DNA of 28,779 nucleotides from Chara braunii (Eukaryota; Streptophyta; Charophyceae; Charales; Characeae). A program made the translations under genes and the position numbers. This document shows positions 17,448 to 27,301 of this stretch, piece after piece. Each line of letters begins with the position of its first letter. Within the stretch, counting starts at the first letter, position 1. The notes beneath the pieces were generated by a model. That model did not search any database, had not been told where the DNA came from, and saw nothing but the letters and a program-made list of their open reading frames with translations. The stretch lies in the NCBI GenBank assembly GCA_003427395.1, contig BFEA01000966.1:90745-119523 (forward strand), in the 5' to 3' direction.

Positions 17448-17573
17448 GCGGAGTTCCGAAGGATCAACATGGCTTCTACAGTGCACTTCTCGCCAAGTCT
17501 TCTCCTCCTGCTTCTCTCTTTACACTTTGACTTTCCCCCTACCTTCTCTCTCCCTTGTCTTCCCTCTCGCCAC

Positions 17574-17579
17574 TATAAA
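17574..17579 (+). promoter_or_regulatory. TATA box of LTR copy 1
   Basis: GCCACTATAAATTTCGC is conserved at the matching place in the other LTR copies, following a pyrimidine-rich stretch. Confidence 0.65.
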
Positions 17580-18589
17580 TTTCGCAAACGCGCCCGCAAA
17601 TCTCTCTTACTTTCTCAACTCTCAAGCCAACTTCCAGGAAGCAGGGGCCAGGTAGAGTGTTTGGTGCGAGTCGAAAAGTCCTGTCGGGCTGATGACACGC
17701 TGACCGTCTGTGCGCTAGATCGCCATGACGGACTGTGGGATGTGGGTGAGCCGCGTCGAGCTTGCGTCGGCGGGGTGACGATCGCAAAGGTGGGAGTTAG
17801 CACGCGACGGCGGGGATCGTCGGTGCGGGTATGAGGATGGATGGTGGGAGTTGAATGGTTAATTGGCCCGGGGCCATACTGGAATTCACGGCGAATGCGT
17901 CCTTGTTATTGCGGATCTTTATCTTTTGGTGTGAGTGTACGGCGGCCACGCCAAACTTACTCTGTCGGAATTTGTCCTCTTCTTTCTCGATATTATTCCT
18001 TCATCTCTCTCTCTTTTTTCCTCTCTCTTTGAAGGATGATGCGCCTTGATGTCTCATCCCTATCGCTCTCTTTTTCTCTTTTATCTTTGAATAATAATGT
18101 GCTTCGATGCTTGTCCCTCTCATGGATGAAAACGACATACTTTCATGAGAGAAAGAACTCCTTCCGGAACTCTTCCATTAGTTTCCTGGGTAATCCCCGA
18201 AGACAGAGGAAGTCAGTTATTTTCGTCTTGTGAACAGTGGATGCGTGTGTACTGATCCTCCCCCAATCCCGCGGCGTGAGTCATTTTCACACCTTCCACA
18301 GTGAATATACGCATGGGCTGATAATTGTTTGTCGATTTTTACCTTGATGGGATTTTGTTCGAGAATCCAAGAGTGTTTAGATCTGTGACGCTAGATGTAC
18401 TGCGCATGCCATCTGCCTTATGCTGCACGACATCAGCATTTGTCCTCCAGGGCAGCTCTTAAAAACAAGGCGCCCCGATACAGGATTTTCGAAGTCTGAG
18501 TCGCNGGTTGATCCCTCGGGTGCAATAAGAGGAAAGGCATTGGTTGGTCTGGAGCTTTATGTCTGATGACGTCTTTGGAGTATTTGTGA

Positions 18590-19080
18590 TTGGNTGATAT
18601 GTGGACTAACGGACGTCCTTCGATCGGGCGTCAGACTCCCGTATCCCCCACGATAACGCGACCTTTTTCCTACAACGAGGAAGGGACATGTGTATGCGAG
18701 TGGGACGTATGAAAAGTTGTTGCATGGATCGGTGGACGATACTACTTTCCTCCGGAAAATCATTGCTCAGGATTCGTAGAAGTTGGGTTTGTCATTATTG
18801 ATACGCATTTTCCACCATATTCGATATTGTTGCCATTTAATGAGTTGATTGTCATTCCGTGGACAGCAGTGGAACCCCATTGGCCTCGCACTCTGTGCTC
18901 TGAGTGCTAGCGCTTCGAGCGTTACGAATCGAAGGGATTCCACTATCGCATACAGAGTGAAGACAAACATAGGGAAAGAGCCACACGACTGAGACCGTCC
19001 ACGTCAGACTGGCCTGCGAGCAACGCGGGACTTGGTACGAAAACGCGACACGAGAAGAGTGCCACGACCTTTTTGCTCTA
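18590..19080 (+). pseudogene. LTR-embedded ORF, copy 1, decayed
   Basis: Same reading frame as the LTR ORF at 22,771, including GGRYYFPPEN and FVIIDTHFPPYSILLPFNEL. It is broken by TGA at 18,710 and TAG at 18,908, where copy 2 has CGA and CAG, and by a one-base deletion near 19,020. See copy 2 for description. Confidence 0.65.
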
Positions 19081-19342
19081 AACGAAGAGTCGTAGCCTGG
19101 TGGGACGTTCGACAGTATTTCTTCGATTGAATTTGTATTTCTTTCTCCTTTCGCGCCAAAACTGCGCGCGTATGCCACGACGTGCGAAAAATCGAACGAC
19201 TTACTTCACGGAGGATTCTAGTTCCATCTTTTTCCCCACACTCAATTTTCAAAAATCCTTGGCACACCCCATCTTGCTGTTTTTCTGGGCCTTTTTCCGC
19301 ACCTTTAGCACTCCGTACGAAAGACAGCACAGGGTGTGAGGT

Positions 19343-19355
19343 TGGTATCGGAGCC
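19343..19355 (+). other. Primer-binding site, initiator tRNA-Met type
   Basis: TGGTATCGGAGCC follows the end of LTR copy 1 directly. Plant Ty3/gypsy and Copia elements commonly use TGGTATCAGAGCC, complementary to the 3' end of initiator tRNA-Met; there is one difference. This fixes the LTR 3' boundary and the element's orientation. Confidence 0.8.
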
Positions 19356-19689
19356 GACTCGTGTCGGTTCTCATAATAGTAGGTCGATCTGGGGAGAGGA
19401 AGAAGAAGCCCTTAACCAGCTCGTAGAGATCGCCCAGTAACTAGATCACGATCTCGTGAGTCTGGTATCGGATCTCGTGCGGTTGTACGAGCGATGCCAA
19501 TGGCAGACGGTGCTAGGATAGTTGTTAGCATTCCTCCCCCTTTTCCCTTCTTCCCTAACCATACCCATCCAGAGGCCTGGTTGGAAGTCGTTGAAGCCCA
19601 AGGTTACAGCGCGGGTGACCTCCCCCGCGTTCTCACCCTGTGACGTACCTGATCTAATGCAGGAGATGACGGATTTAACAAGATAAACT
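19356..19689 (+). other. Residual leader between primer-binding site and pol; gag missing
   Basis: Only about 335 bases separate the primer-binding site from the pol frame. They are full of stops, with a proline-coding stretch near 19,530-19,630 (frame PYPSRGLVG). A complete element would carry gag and protease here, so these are deleted. Confidence 0.6.
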
Positions 19690-20811
19690 GTGGAACAGAC
19701 TTCTACCGATTCGGAAACGGATGCCGAGATGAAGGAAACCGAAATGGTCAGCCCGGCTGAATCGCAAATGATTGCAACGGTCTTTTCTGTTCGCACCTGT
19801 AGTTCCGTCTTTTCTAGTGATCATGACCGACGAGAACGGCCGAACGATTGGATCGACATACCCCTTAAATTTCCTGGGGATTCGATAATCACCCCACCGA
19901 GCCACCTCCCCATGGAATTCCGAAGGTCATTAACCAATGTGTTAAACGGTTATGCAGATGTGTTGAGCGTGAATGATAACGATATCGGTTTAACTAATGT
20001 AATCGAGCATGTCATCCTCACGGGAGGTCATCCATCCATTAGCTGCGTTCCTTACCGATATTCGCCTGCACAAAGAACGGCCGCTTTTCAGCGGATTAAA
20101 GAGTTCGAAGCCAATGGATGGATCGAACCCGCTATAGGTCCGTGGTCTTTCCCTGTAGTGATCGTACCTAAAAAGGGTGGAGGGATTCGCATTAGCATCG
20201 ATTACCGAAAAATAAATGATATCACGATCAAAGATGTATACCCCCTCCTCGAGATTGATGAGTTGTTGGATGCGATTGGGAGTGCCCGATTTTTCAGTAA
20301 GTTTGATGTTTGTCATGGGTTCCACCATCTTCTTGTTCGAGAAGAAGACCGTTCGAAAACGGGGTTTGTACTCTTCGAAGGCACATGGCAGTGAATTCGA
20401 TATCCGATGGGTATCTGCAATGCCCCCGCGACGTTTCAGCGAGCTATGAATATGGCTTTTTAGAATTTTGTGCGAAAGACTCGATTGGCTCAGGGCATCA
20501 TGAACTACTGCGTGATCGTATACATGGATGACATTTTGGTGTACTCAAGTTCCTACGAAGGACACGTGCAGCATATCGAATGGGCGCTGCATGCGTTGTG
20601 AGATGCTGGCTTCAAGGTAGCAATTGAGAAGTGCCAGTTTCTCCTTACCATCATTTCCTTCCTTGGACTCGTGGTAACGGACCAGGGGCTCCAACCGGAG
20701 CCGCAGAAGGTGACAGCCGTCAGGGATGCACTGGTGCCTACAACTATTACACAAGTTCGCGCCTTTTTGGGTCTGGCCTACAACTATACTTCTTCCTGCT
20801 TGTTCGTTTCA
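19690..20811 (+). pseudogene. Ty3/gypsy pol fragment: reverse transcriptase, decayed
   Basis: The frame is open to 20,392 and then continues in the same frame through three stops to the edge of LTR copy 2. Recognisable reverse transcriptase blocks are YRYSPAQRTAAFQRIKEF, WSFPVVIVPKKGGGIRISIDYRKIN, FFSKFDVCHGFHHLLV, MGICNAPATFQRAM, the catalytic YMDDILVYS (intact) and QVRAFLGLAYNY. Stops are TGA 20392 (from TGG), TAG 20461 (from CAG) and TGA 20599 (from CGA), inferred from family consensus; all are C:G to T:A. The RNase H and integrase parts are absent. No polypurine tract is seen before 20,812, so the following LTR either inserted into pol or joined by deletion. Confidence 0.92.
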
Positions 20812-21649
20812 TGCAATCAGGAGATCGCATAATTTTGGAACCCCCTGCGCGTCACATATGTAACGATCTACTTCCCGAACCCATGCTATCTTTCGTACCC
20901 TTCCTGTCTGAATTTCCCCTGTACCATACCAACCCCATAAAAACCCCGCTTCGTTTTCTTGATTCAGGGCGCCACGTTTCGGGCCCCCATCTTTCAGAAG
21001 CTTTTTGCAAATCTCGGATTCTGTTTTTTTTTCTTTTTATAATTCGGAAAATACATGAGAATTTATGTACGCCTTAGCGAGCGCACTGGGAATTGGGCCC
21101 GACAGTTGGGAATTCCGGGATGAGCGGAACGTTGACATGTCCTTTTTGTATCCATGTCCTTGGTCGCGACGGAGGAAAACTCTCAGAATTTGGTGGAAAT
21201 ATGAGTAGACGTAGGACCTTCTTTTCTTGCGTCGCTTTTTCGCGCGCGGATATGGTGATTTCAATTTTGAATTGGTTTAGGACATAAGCAAGCTGTAACT
21301 GTTTCGGTGCCTTTTTCTTTCTTTTTGTTGACGTCACCGCGCACGCAAGGCTTTCTCCTCTCTGACCCCCGCATCGCTCTCCCCCGTGCTCCTTTTTCCT
21401 TCCCCTCCTCTTCCTCTCCCCTTGTAACTATTTTCCTCCTCCTCCCTCTGTCTCCCGCTCTGAATCTTCGCGCGCCCATTTCCTTTTCTCGATCGATTGA
21501 ATCTTGGACCCGTCTTGCGCTACTTCTCGCGCCTTTCCCCTCCCCCGCCTTTCGAGCGAAGCTTGCAAAGTCCGACCGATCCTTCGATCACTCTCACCCA
21601 CCAATCAGGCGCGTGGTACGATAGGCTCTGCCTATTGCACAACGAATCT

Positions 21650-21661
21650 GATTGGCCAATC
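21650..21661 (+). promoter_or_regulatory. Palindromic CCAAT element, LTR copy 2
   Basis: GATTGGCCAATC lies about 130 bp upstream of the TATA box, identical to copy 1. Confidence 0.6.
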
Positions 21662-21787
21662 CCGGAGTTCCGAGGGATCAACATAGCTTCTACAGTGCAC
21701 TTCTCGCCAAGTCTTCTCCTCGTGCTTCTCTCCTTACACTTCGACTTTCCCCCTGCCTTCTCTCTCCCTTGTCTTCCCTCTTGCCAC

Positions 21788-21793
21788 TATAAA
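21788..21793 (+). promoter_or_regulatory. TATA box of LTR copy 2
   Basis: GCCACTATAAATTCCGC is the LTR core promoter candidate, about 1 kb upstream of the LTR-embedded ORF. Confidence 0.65.
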
Positions 21794-22770
21794 TTCCGCA
21801 AACGAGCCCGCAAATCTCTCTTACGTTCTCAACTCTCAAACCAGCTTCCGGGAAGCAGGGGCTAGGTAGAGTGTTTGGTGCGAGTCCGAAAGTCCTGTCG
21901 GGCTGATGACACGCTGATCGGCTCCGGGCTGGATCGCCACGACGGATTGTGGGATCTGGGTGAGCCGCGTCGAGCTTGCGTCGGCGGGGTGACGATCGCA
22001 GCGGTGGGAATTACCACGCGACGACCGGGATCGTCGGTGCGGGTATGAGGATGGATAGTCAGAGTTGAATGGTTAATTGGCCCGGGGCCTTACTGAAATT
22101 CATGGCGAATGCGCCTTTGTTATTGCGGATCTTTATCTTTTGGTGTGAGTGTACGGCGGCCACGCCGAACTTACTCTATCGGAATTTGTCCTCTCCTTTC
22201 TCGATATTCTTCCTTCATCTCTCTCTCTTTTTTCCTCTCTCTTTGAAGGACGATGCGCCTTGATGTCTCATCCCTCTCGCTCTCTTTCTCTCTTTAATCT
22301 TTGAATAATAATGTGTTGCGATGCTTGGCCCTCTCATGGATGAAAACGACGTACTTTCCTGAGAGAAAGAACTCCTTCCGGAACTCTTCCATTAGTTTCC
22401 TTTTCGTCTTGTGAACGGTGGATGCGTGTGTAGTGATCCTCCCCCGATCCCTCGGCGTGCGTCATTTTCGCAACTTCCACAATGAATATACGCATGGGCT
22501 GATAATTGTTTGTCGATTTTTACCTTGATGGGATTTTGTTCGAGAATGCAAGAGTGTTTAGATCTGTGACGCTAGATGTACTGCGCATGCCATCTGCCTT
22601 ATGCTGCACGACATCAGCATTTGTCCTCCAGGGCAGCTCTTAAAAACAAGGCGCCCCGATACAGGATTTTCGAAGTCTGAGTCGCAGGTTGATCCCTCGG
22701 GTGCAATAAGAGGAAAGGCATTGGTTGGTCTGGAGCTTTATGTCTGATGACGTCTTTGGAGTATTTGTGA

Positions 22771-23169
22771 TTGGCTGATATGTGGACTAACGGACGTCTT
22801 TTGATCGGGCGTCAGACTCTCGTATCCCCCACGATAACGCGACTTTTTTCCTACAACGAGGAAGGGACACGTGTATGTGAGTGGGACGTACGAGAGGCTG
22901 TTGCACAGATTGGCGGACGATACTACTTTCCTCCAGAAAATCGTTGCTTAGGATTCGTAGAAGCTGGGTTTGTCATTATTGATACGCATTTTCCACCATA
23001 TTCGATATTGTTGCCATTTAATGAGTTGATTGTCATTCCGTGGACGGCAGTGGAACCCCATTGGCCTCGCACTCTTTGCTCTGAGTGCCAGCGCTTCGAG
23101 CGTTACGAATCGAAGGGATTCCACTGTCGCATACAGAATGAAGACGAACATAGGGAAATAGCCACATGA
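22771..23169 (+). CDS. LTR-embedded ORF, best copy, unknown function
   Basis: 132 codons are open from TTG at 22,771, preceded by TGA; the first ATG is at codon 4. Core residues include RVCEWDVREAV, IGGRYYFPPENRCLGFVE, FVIIDTHFPPYSILLPFNEL and VIPWTAVEPHWP, then CSECQRFERYESKGFHCR, whose C-x2-C...H-C pattern could bind zinc. The closing TGA at 23,167 is CGA in copy 1, and the frame beyond stays open to about 23,531, so the native protein may be longer. Against copy 3, codon differences in the core are mostly synonymous (about 28 against 9 amino-acid changes and 1 stop), so it was under selection as protein. No family recognised. It may be an accessory protein of the retrotransposon or a captured gene. 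Confidence 0.7.
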   Translation: MADMWTNGRLLIGRQTLVSPTITRLFSYNEEGTRVCEWDVREAVAQIGGRYYFPPENRCLGFVEAGFVIIDTHFPPYSILLPFNELIVIPWTAVEPHWPRTLCSECQRFERYESKGFHCRIQNEDEHREIAT

Positions 23170-23535
23170 CAGAGACCGTCCACGTCAGACTGGCCCACGA
23201 GCGACGCCGTAACTTGGTACGAAAATGCGACACGAGAAGCGTGCCACGACTTTTTTGCTCTAAACGAAGAGTCGCAGCCTGGTGGGACGTTCGACAGTAT
23301 TTCTTCGATTGAATTTGTATTTCTTTCTCCTTTCGCGCCAAAACCGCGCGCGTATGCCACGACGCGCGAAAAATCGAACGACTTACTTCATCGGACCAAC
23401 ACGGGGGATTCCAGTTCCATCTGTTTCCCCACACTCAATTTCCAAAAATCCTTGGCACAAACCATCTTGCTTTTTTTCAGGGCCTTTTTCCGCACCTTTA
23501 GCACTCCATACGAAATACAGCATAGGGTGTGAGGT

Positions 23536-23670
23536 TGTGCATCACATTCTATTACTTGTGTTGAACTGAGGGTGTTCGTTTCCAGTTTATCTTCAACAAA
23601 CTCTTCCACTTGGCACTTCCCTGAGGCCCCTTCATCCCAACTTTTCATCTGGTAGTACTTGTGACGCGGT
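23536..23670. other. Spacer between tail-to-tail LTR copies
   Basis: About 135 bp of unrelated sequence separates the 3' ends of copy 2 (plus) and copy 3 (minus). It lacks a primer-binding site in either orientation. A small minus-strand frame (KYYQMKSWDEG) crosses it, without recognisable domain. Confidence 0.6.
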
Positions 23671-23926
23671 AACCTCACGCCCCGTGCTGTCTTCTGTTTG
23701 AAGTGCTAAGAGTGAGGAAAGAAGGCCCAGAAAAACAGCAAGATAAGGTGTGCCAAGGATTTTTGGGAATTGAGTGTGGGGATACGGACAAAACTGAAAT
23801 CCACCGTGTTGGTCCGATGAAGTTAGCCGGTTGCTTTTGCACGTCGTGAAATCTGCGCGCGGGCACGGTGCAAAAAGAGAAAAATCTAAATTCAATCCAA
23901 AAAGTATTGCCGAACTTCCCACCGTG

Positions 23927-24481
23927 CTACGACTCGTCATTTAGAGTGAAAGGGCTTCGGTACGCTCCGTGTGTCCCGTTTTGCTCACTGGGTTGTTCCG
24001 AGTCCAACGTGGAGGGTCTAAGCCACGTTGCTCTTTCCTTGTGCTCATCTTCACTCCGTATACGATAGTGGAAGCCCTTTGATTCGTAGCGATCGAAACG
24101 CTGGCACTCAGTGCACAAGGTTCGAGGCTAGTGGGGCTCCACTGCCGTCCACGGAATGACAATCAACTCGTTAAATGGCAGCAATACGGAGTAAGGCGGG
24201 AAGTGCGTATCGATAATGACAAAGCCCGCGTCCACGAATCCAGAGCAACAATTTTCAGGAGGGAAGTAATATCGTCCGCCGATCCGTGCGATAACTTTTC
24301 GTCGGTCCCACTCGCAAACACGTGTTCTTTCCTCATCGTAAGGAAAGGGGCGCGTCGGCGTAGTAGATACAGGAGGCTGGCGCCCGATCGAGGGGCGTTC
24401 GCCAGTCCACATGTCAATCAATTTATAATGGGTTTGCAAAAATCCCGGTACGTCATCAATAAACACAAGCATAAAAACCAA
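23927..24481 (-). pseudogene. LTR-embedded ORF, copy 3, one stop
   Basis: The frame begins at 24,481 with an ATG and a hydrophobic start (MVFMLVFIDDVPGFL) not kept open in copies 1 and 2. It carries RVCEWDRRKV, GGRYYFPPENCCSGFVD, FVIIDTHFPPYSVLLPFNEL and VIPWTAVEPH. A TAG replaces the TGG that follows in the other copies; the frame then continues CTECQRFDRYESKGFHYR to 23,927. This copy probably shows the true N-terminus. The Cys aligned with the last Cys of copy 2 is Tyr here. Confidence 0.65.
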
Positions 24482-25432
24482 CTAATATTTTCGAGACGAG
24501 GGAAAAAGAAATCTTACAGAGCCCGTACAGCCATGCACTTAACCGGGTTGAAGTCTCGAGGGACCGATCCGCGATTCAGGTTCAATAAACCACATCGGTG
24601 TAAATCCGAGGCACCTTGCTCTTTCGAGGCTGCCCCGAAGGCTGAAATGAAGATGTCGTGCATCATAAGGCAGATGGCATGCGCTGTGCATTTAGAACAT
24701 CAGACCTTAACACTCTGAGGGATAGGCTCAGAGTGTTTTCCTTCCCATGCATACATCCATTGTGGAAGGTGCGAAAATTACAAAAGTGCATCAATTCCTT
24801 TCGCAAATCAGAGACAAATCAAAGGATAGTACACACGCATCCACCATATACAAGACAAGAAGAGTGAGTTCCTTTGCTTCCGGAGATTACCCAGGAAACT
24901 AATGGAAGAGTTCCGAGAGAAGTTCTTCCTCGCTGGAATCACAAGGGTTCTCCTTCATTCACATGAGGGATAGGCTCATGACATATCGTCATTCAGATCA
25001 GCGAGAGAGAGGGGAGAGACAAGTGAGAACATCGAGACAGAAGACACTGAGATGCGAAAAAGAACGTTCGGCTTCACAGCCGTAAACTCACACCAAAGAA
25101 AATGATCCGCAACAATGAAGGCGCATTCGCCATGAAATCCAAACATGGCCCCGAGCCAATCATCCACTCAATTCCAATCACTAATCCTCATACCCGCACC
25201 GACGATCCCAGCCAACGCGTGCTAACTTCCGCTGCTGCGATCGTCACCCCGCTGAAGCAGCTTGACACGGCTCGCCCAGATCCCACAGTCCGTCGTGGCG
25301 ATCCAGCGCGCAACCGGCCAGCCTATAGTCGGCTCGACAAGACTTTCCGACTCGCATCACCTAGCCACTGCTTCTCGGAAGCTGGCTTGGAAGTTGAGAA
25401 CGTAAGAGAGATTTGCGGGCGTGCATGCGGAA

Positions 25433-25438
25433 TTTATA
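25433..25438 (-). promoter_or_regulatory. TATA box of LTR copy 3
   Basis: The reverse complement reads GCAACTATAAATTCCGC, matching the TATA region of the direct copies. Confidence 0.6.
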
Positions 25439-26392
25439 GTTGCGAGAAGGGAGGTAGAAGGAGGAGAAGGCGGAGGAAAAGTCGAGGTGTAAGAGGAGTA
25501 GGAGGAGAAGACTTAGCGGGGGGTGCTCAAGCGAAGCCATGTTGATCCTTCGGAACTCAAAATTCAGCCAATCACATTCGTCGTGCAATAGGAAGATCTT
25601 ATCGTTCCACACGTCTGATTGGTGAGCGGGAGTAAGCAAAGGATCGACCGGGTTTCGCGAGCTACGTCCGAAGAGCGAAAAGGAAAAAGGCGCAAGAAGT
25701 AGCGCAAAACGGGTCCAAGATTCAGATGATCAAGAAGGGAAAATGAGCGCGCAAAAATCAGAGAGAGAGAGAGAGAGGGAAAAACAGTTGCGATGGGAGA
25801 AAAAGAGGAGGGGAAAGGGAGAGAGAGAAGAGCGCGAGAAAGAATGATGCGGGAAGTAGGGAGGAGGAAGCTCGCATGCACGGCACCGACAACAAGAGAA
25901 AAAGGCACCAAAAACAGTTACAACTTGCCTATGTCCTAAACCAATTCAAAAATTGAAGTCACCATATCTGCGCGTGAAATTTGACGCGGTGAAAGAAAGT
26001 CCTCTGTCTGTCCGTATTCTCACAAAATTCCTAGAGTTTTCTCCGTTGTGACCGAGAACATTCATGCACAAAAAGGACACATCGAATTCCGCTTATTCCG
26101 GAATTCCTAACTGTTGGCCTGGTTCCTGGTGCGCTCGCTAAGGCGCACGCAATTTCCCATGCATTTCCCAAATTACAAAAAGCAGAATTCCAAGAATCAA
26201 TAGAACTTCCGAAAAATGGGAGCCCAAACATGGCATTAAAAATCAAGAAAAGCGACGGGGCCTCGTTGGGCCAGTATGATACAAAGGAAAGATTTAAGCC
26301 AAAGGGGTACGAAAGATAGCACGGGGTCGGGAAGTGGTTCGTCACATATGTGACGTGCAGGGGGTTCCAAAACTATGTGATCTCCTGATTGC

Positions 26393-26679
26393 GTGAAAGC
26401 TCGAAAGGAAATGGGAGAAGACGAAGAACCAGGAAGAAGCACAATCTCTATTAGCAGAGGAACACTAGCGACAACATCCGTGGCAAGATCTTTGCAGTCC
26501 CCAACTCTTCAATCGTCGGAGACCGTCCAAGTGGCGCCATCATGGTCCATCAGGTCTCCGTGGGCTCTGCACACCAAGTCCATCGCAGCCCGTCGAATCA
26601 GAGTGTGTGTTGACGTCATCGTCAATGGCGAGATCTTCGCGAAAACTGCTGATTTGTGCTGCTCTCTCCAATCGATCGT

Positions 26680-26714
<35 letters not shown>

Positions 26715-26716
26715 AG
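26393..26716 (+). pseudogene. Possible retroelement polyprotein fragment
   Basis: The open frame begins at the outer edge of LTR copy 3 and ends in the G tract. The stretch RRIRVCVDVIVNGEIFAKTADL loosely resembles the region around retroelement protease domains (a strand pattern like V.VxVNG...AL.D), but the D-S-G catalytic triplet is not present. The terminal glycine run is an artefact of the homopolymer. Confidence 0.25.
26680..26713. repeat. 34-base G homopolymer
   Basis: Unbroken run of G on the plus strand. It could be genuine or an assembly/sequencing artefact at a junction, since sequence character changes across it. Confidence 0.9.
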
Positions 26717-26729
26717 TGCGCGACGGGGA

Positions 26730-27200
26730 TTAGCGCCGCGTAGGAATGGGAAAGTAGACTCGGTACATGGAGGGGTGTCGACGGGGAGGATTGGAGGGTA
26801 ATGAGGGTAAGTAGCGATCCATCCCTTCCACTGCCACTGGAAGCTCCTCATAGCGGATGATCCGAAATTGATCGCCCCTGTGAGGGAGGGAGGCGAGGTA
26901 GTCGGGGTAGAGGGTGGAGAAAGTGCGAAAGAGCGCCTTGCGGAATAGCTCGTAATGGCGGCAGGCGGGGATGGTCCCTGTGATTACGGAGTAGACTTCT
27001 ACTGCGTTGCTCTGATCCCATGCGGCACTGAACAAAAGGACGTGCAAACAGAACGTGGGGGCTGCAGATTGAAGGGAAGGATGGGGATGGATGGTAACAG
27101 CGAGGCGCGTTGAATAGAAGTGATGGAAGATATTAGGAGGGAAGGGGTTGTGGATGAAGGTGACGGGGGGTAGAGATCTGCTCGAGCTTGAGGTAGTCAA
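26730..27200 (-). CDS. Unrecognised minus-strand ORF, about 156 aa
   Basis: The frame starts at a non-ATG codon. It contains PVTFIHNPFPPNIFHHFYS, LAVTIHPHPSLQSAAPTF, WDQSNAVEVYSVITGTIPAC and RIIRYEELPVAVEGMDRYL. The composition is protein-like and not low in complexity, so it is probably a real but decayed coding region. It lies in a different frame, just downstream of the acidic minus-strand ORF, and may be the same gene after a frameshift near 27,210. No family recognised. Confidence 0.4.
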   Translation of the reverse strand: MTTSSSSRSLPPVTFIHNPFPPNIFHHFYSTRLAVTIHPHPSLQSAAPTFCLHVLLFSAAWDQSNAVEVYSVITGTIPACRHYELFRKALFRTFSTLYPDYLASLPHRGDQFRIIRYEELPVAVEGMDRYLPSLPSNPPRRHPSMYRVYFPIPTRR

Positions 27201-27301
27201 GGGGACGGCGGGATAATGACCGGGGACAAAGGCCTATCCCCCGCATCGGTACGTGGACGAATTGGGGGACGGGATGAGGTGGAGGGGGAGGGGGATCGGC
27301 T

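Larger units (their letters stand above)
17205..19342 (+). mobile_element. LTR copy 1 (5'-truncated), 5' LTR of the internal piece
   Basis: From 17,205 the sequence aligns with 21,420-23,535 (LTR copy 2) along its whole length, ending in GGGTGTGAGGTT directly before a primer-binding site. The first ~600 bp found in copies 2 and 3 are missing; instead it abuts the end of LTR copy 4, giving a chimeric junction at 17,197-17,205. It contains a CCAAT palindrome, a TATA box and a decayed ORF. Two unresolved bases (18,505 and 18,594) lie in a stretch almost identical to copy 2. Confidence 0.85.
20812..23535 (+). mobile_element. LTR copy 2, about 2.7 kb, most complete direct copy
   Basis: It begins TGCAATCAGGAGATC, followed by GGAACCCCCTGCG and the ATATG-centred palindrome, and ends GGGTGTGAGGTT. 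It aligns in full with LTR copy 3 (reverse strand, 23,671-26,394) and with copy 1 from 21,420 on. It contains pyrimidine-rich U3 stretches, CCAAT and TATA elements, and an ORF near the 3' end. A polypurine tract is missing on its left, and spacer sequence unlike a primer-binding site follows it. Confidence 0.88.
23671..26394 (-). mobile_element. LTR copy 3, inverted, about 2.7 kb
   Basis: The reverse complement aligns with LTR copy 2 end to end: CGCAATCAGGAGATC and GGAACCCCCTGCACG at the start (26,394 side), GGGCGTGAGGTT at the end (23,671 side). It is clearly more diverged from copies 1 and 2 than they are from each other. No primer-binding site or polypurine tract flanks it, so it is probably a solo or rearranged LTR. 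Confidence 0.85.

Noticed and set aside
18557-19330. Minus-strand frames in the LTRs (also 22,948-23,434)
   Set aside because: They are shadows of the plus-sense LTR ORF; between-copy codon changes support the LTR-sense frame instead.
26540-26851. Minus-strand frame with polyproline
   Set aside because: The proline run is only the complement of the G homopolymer.
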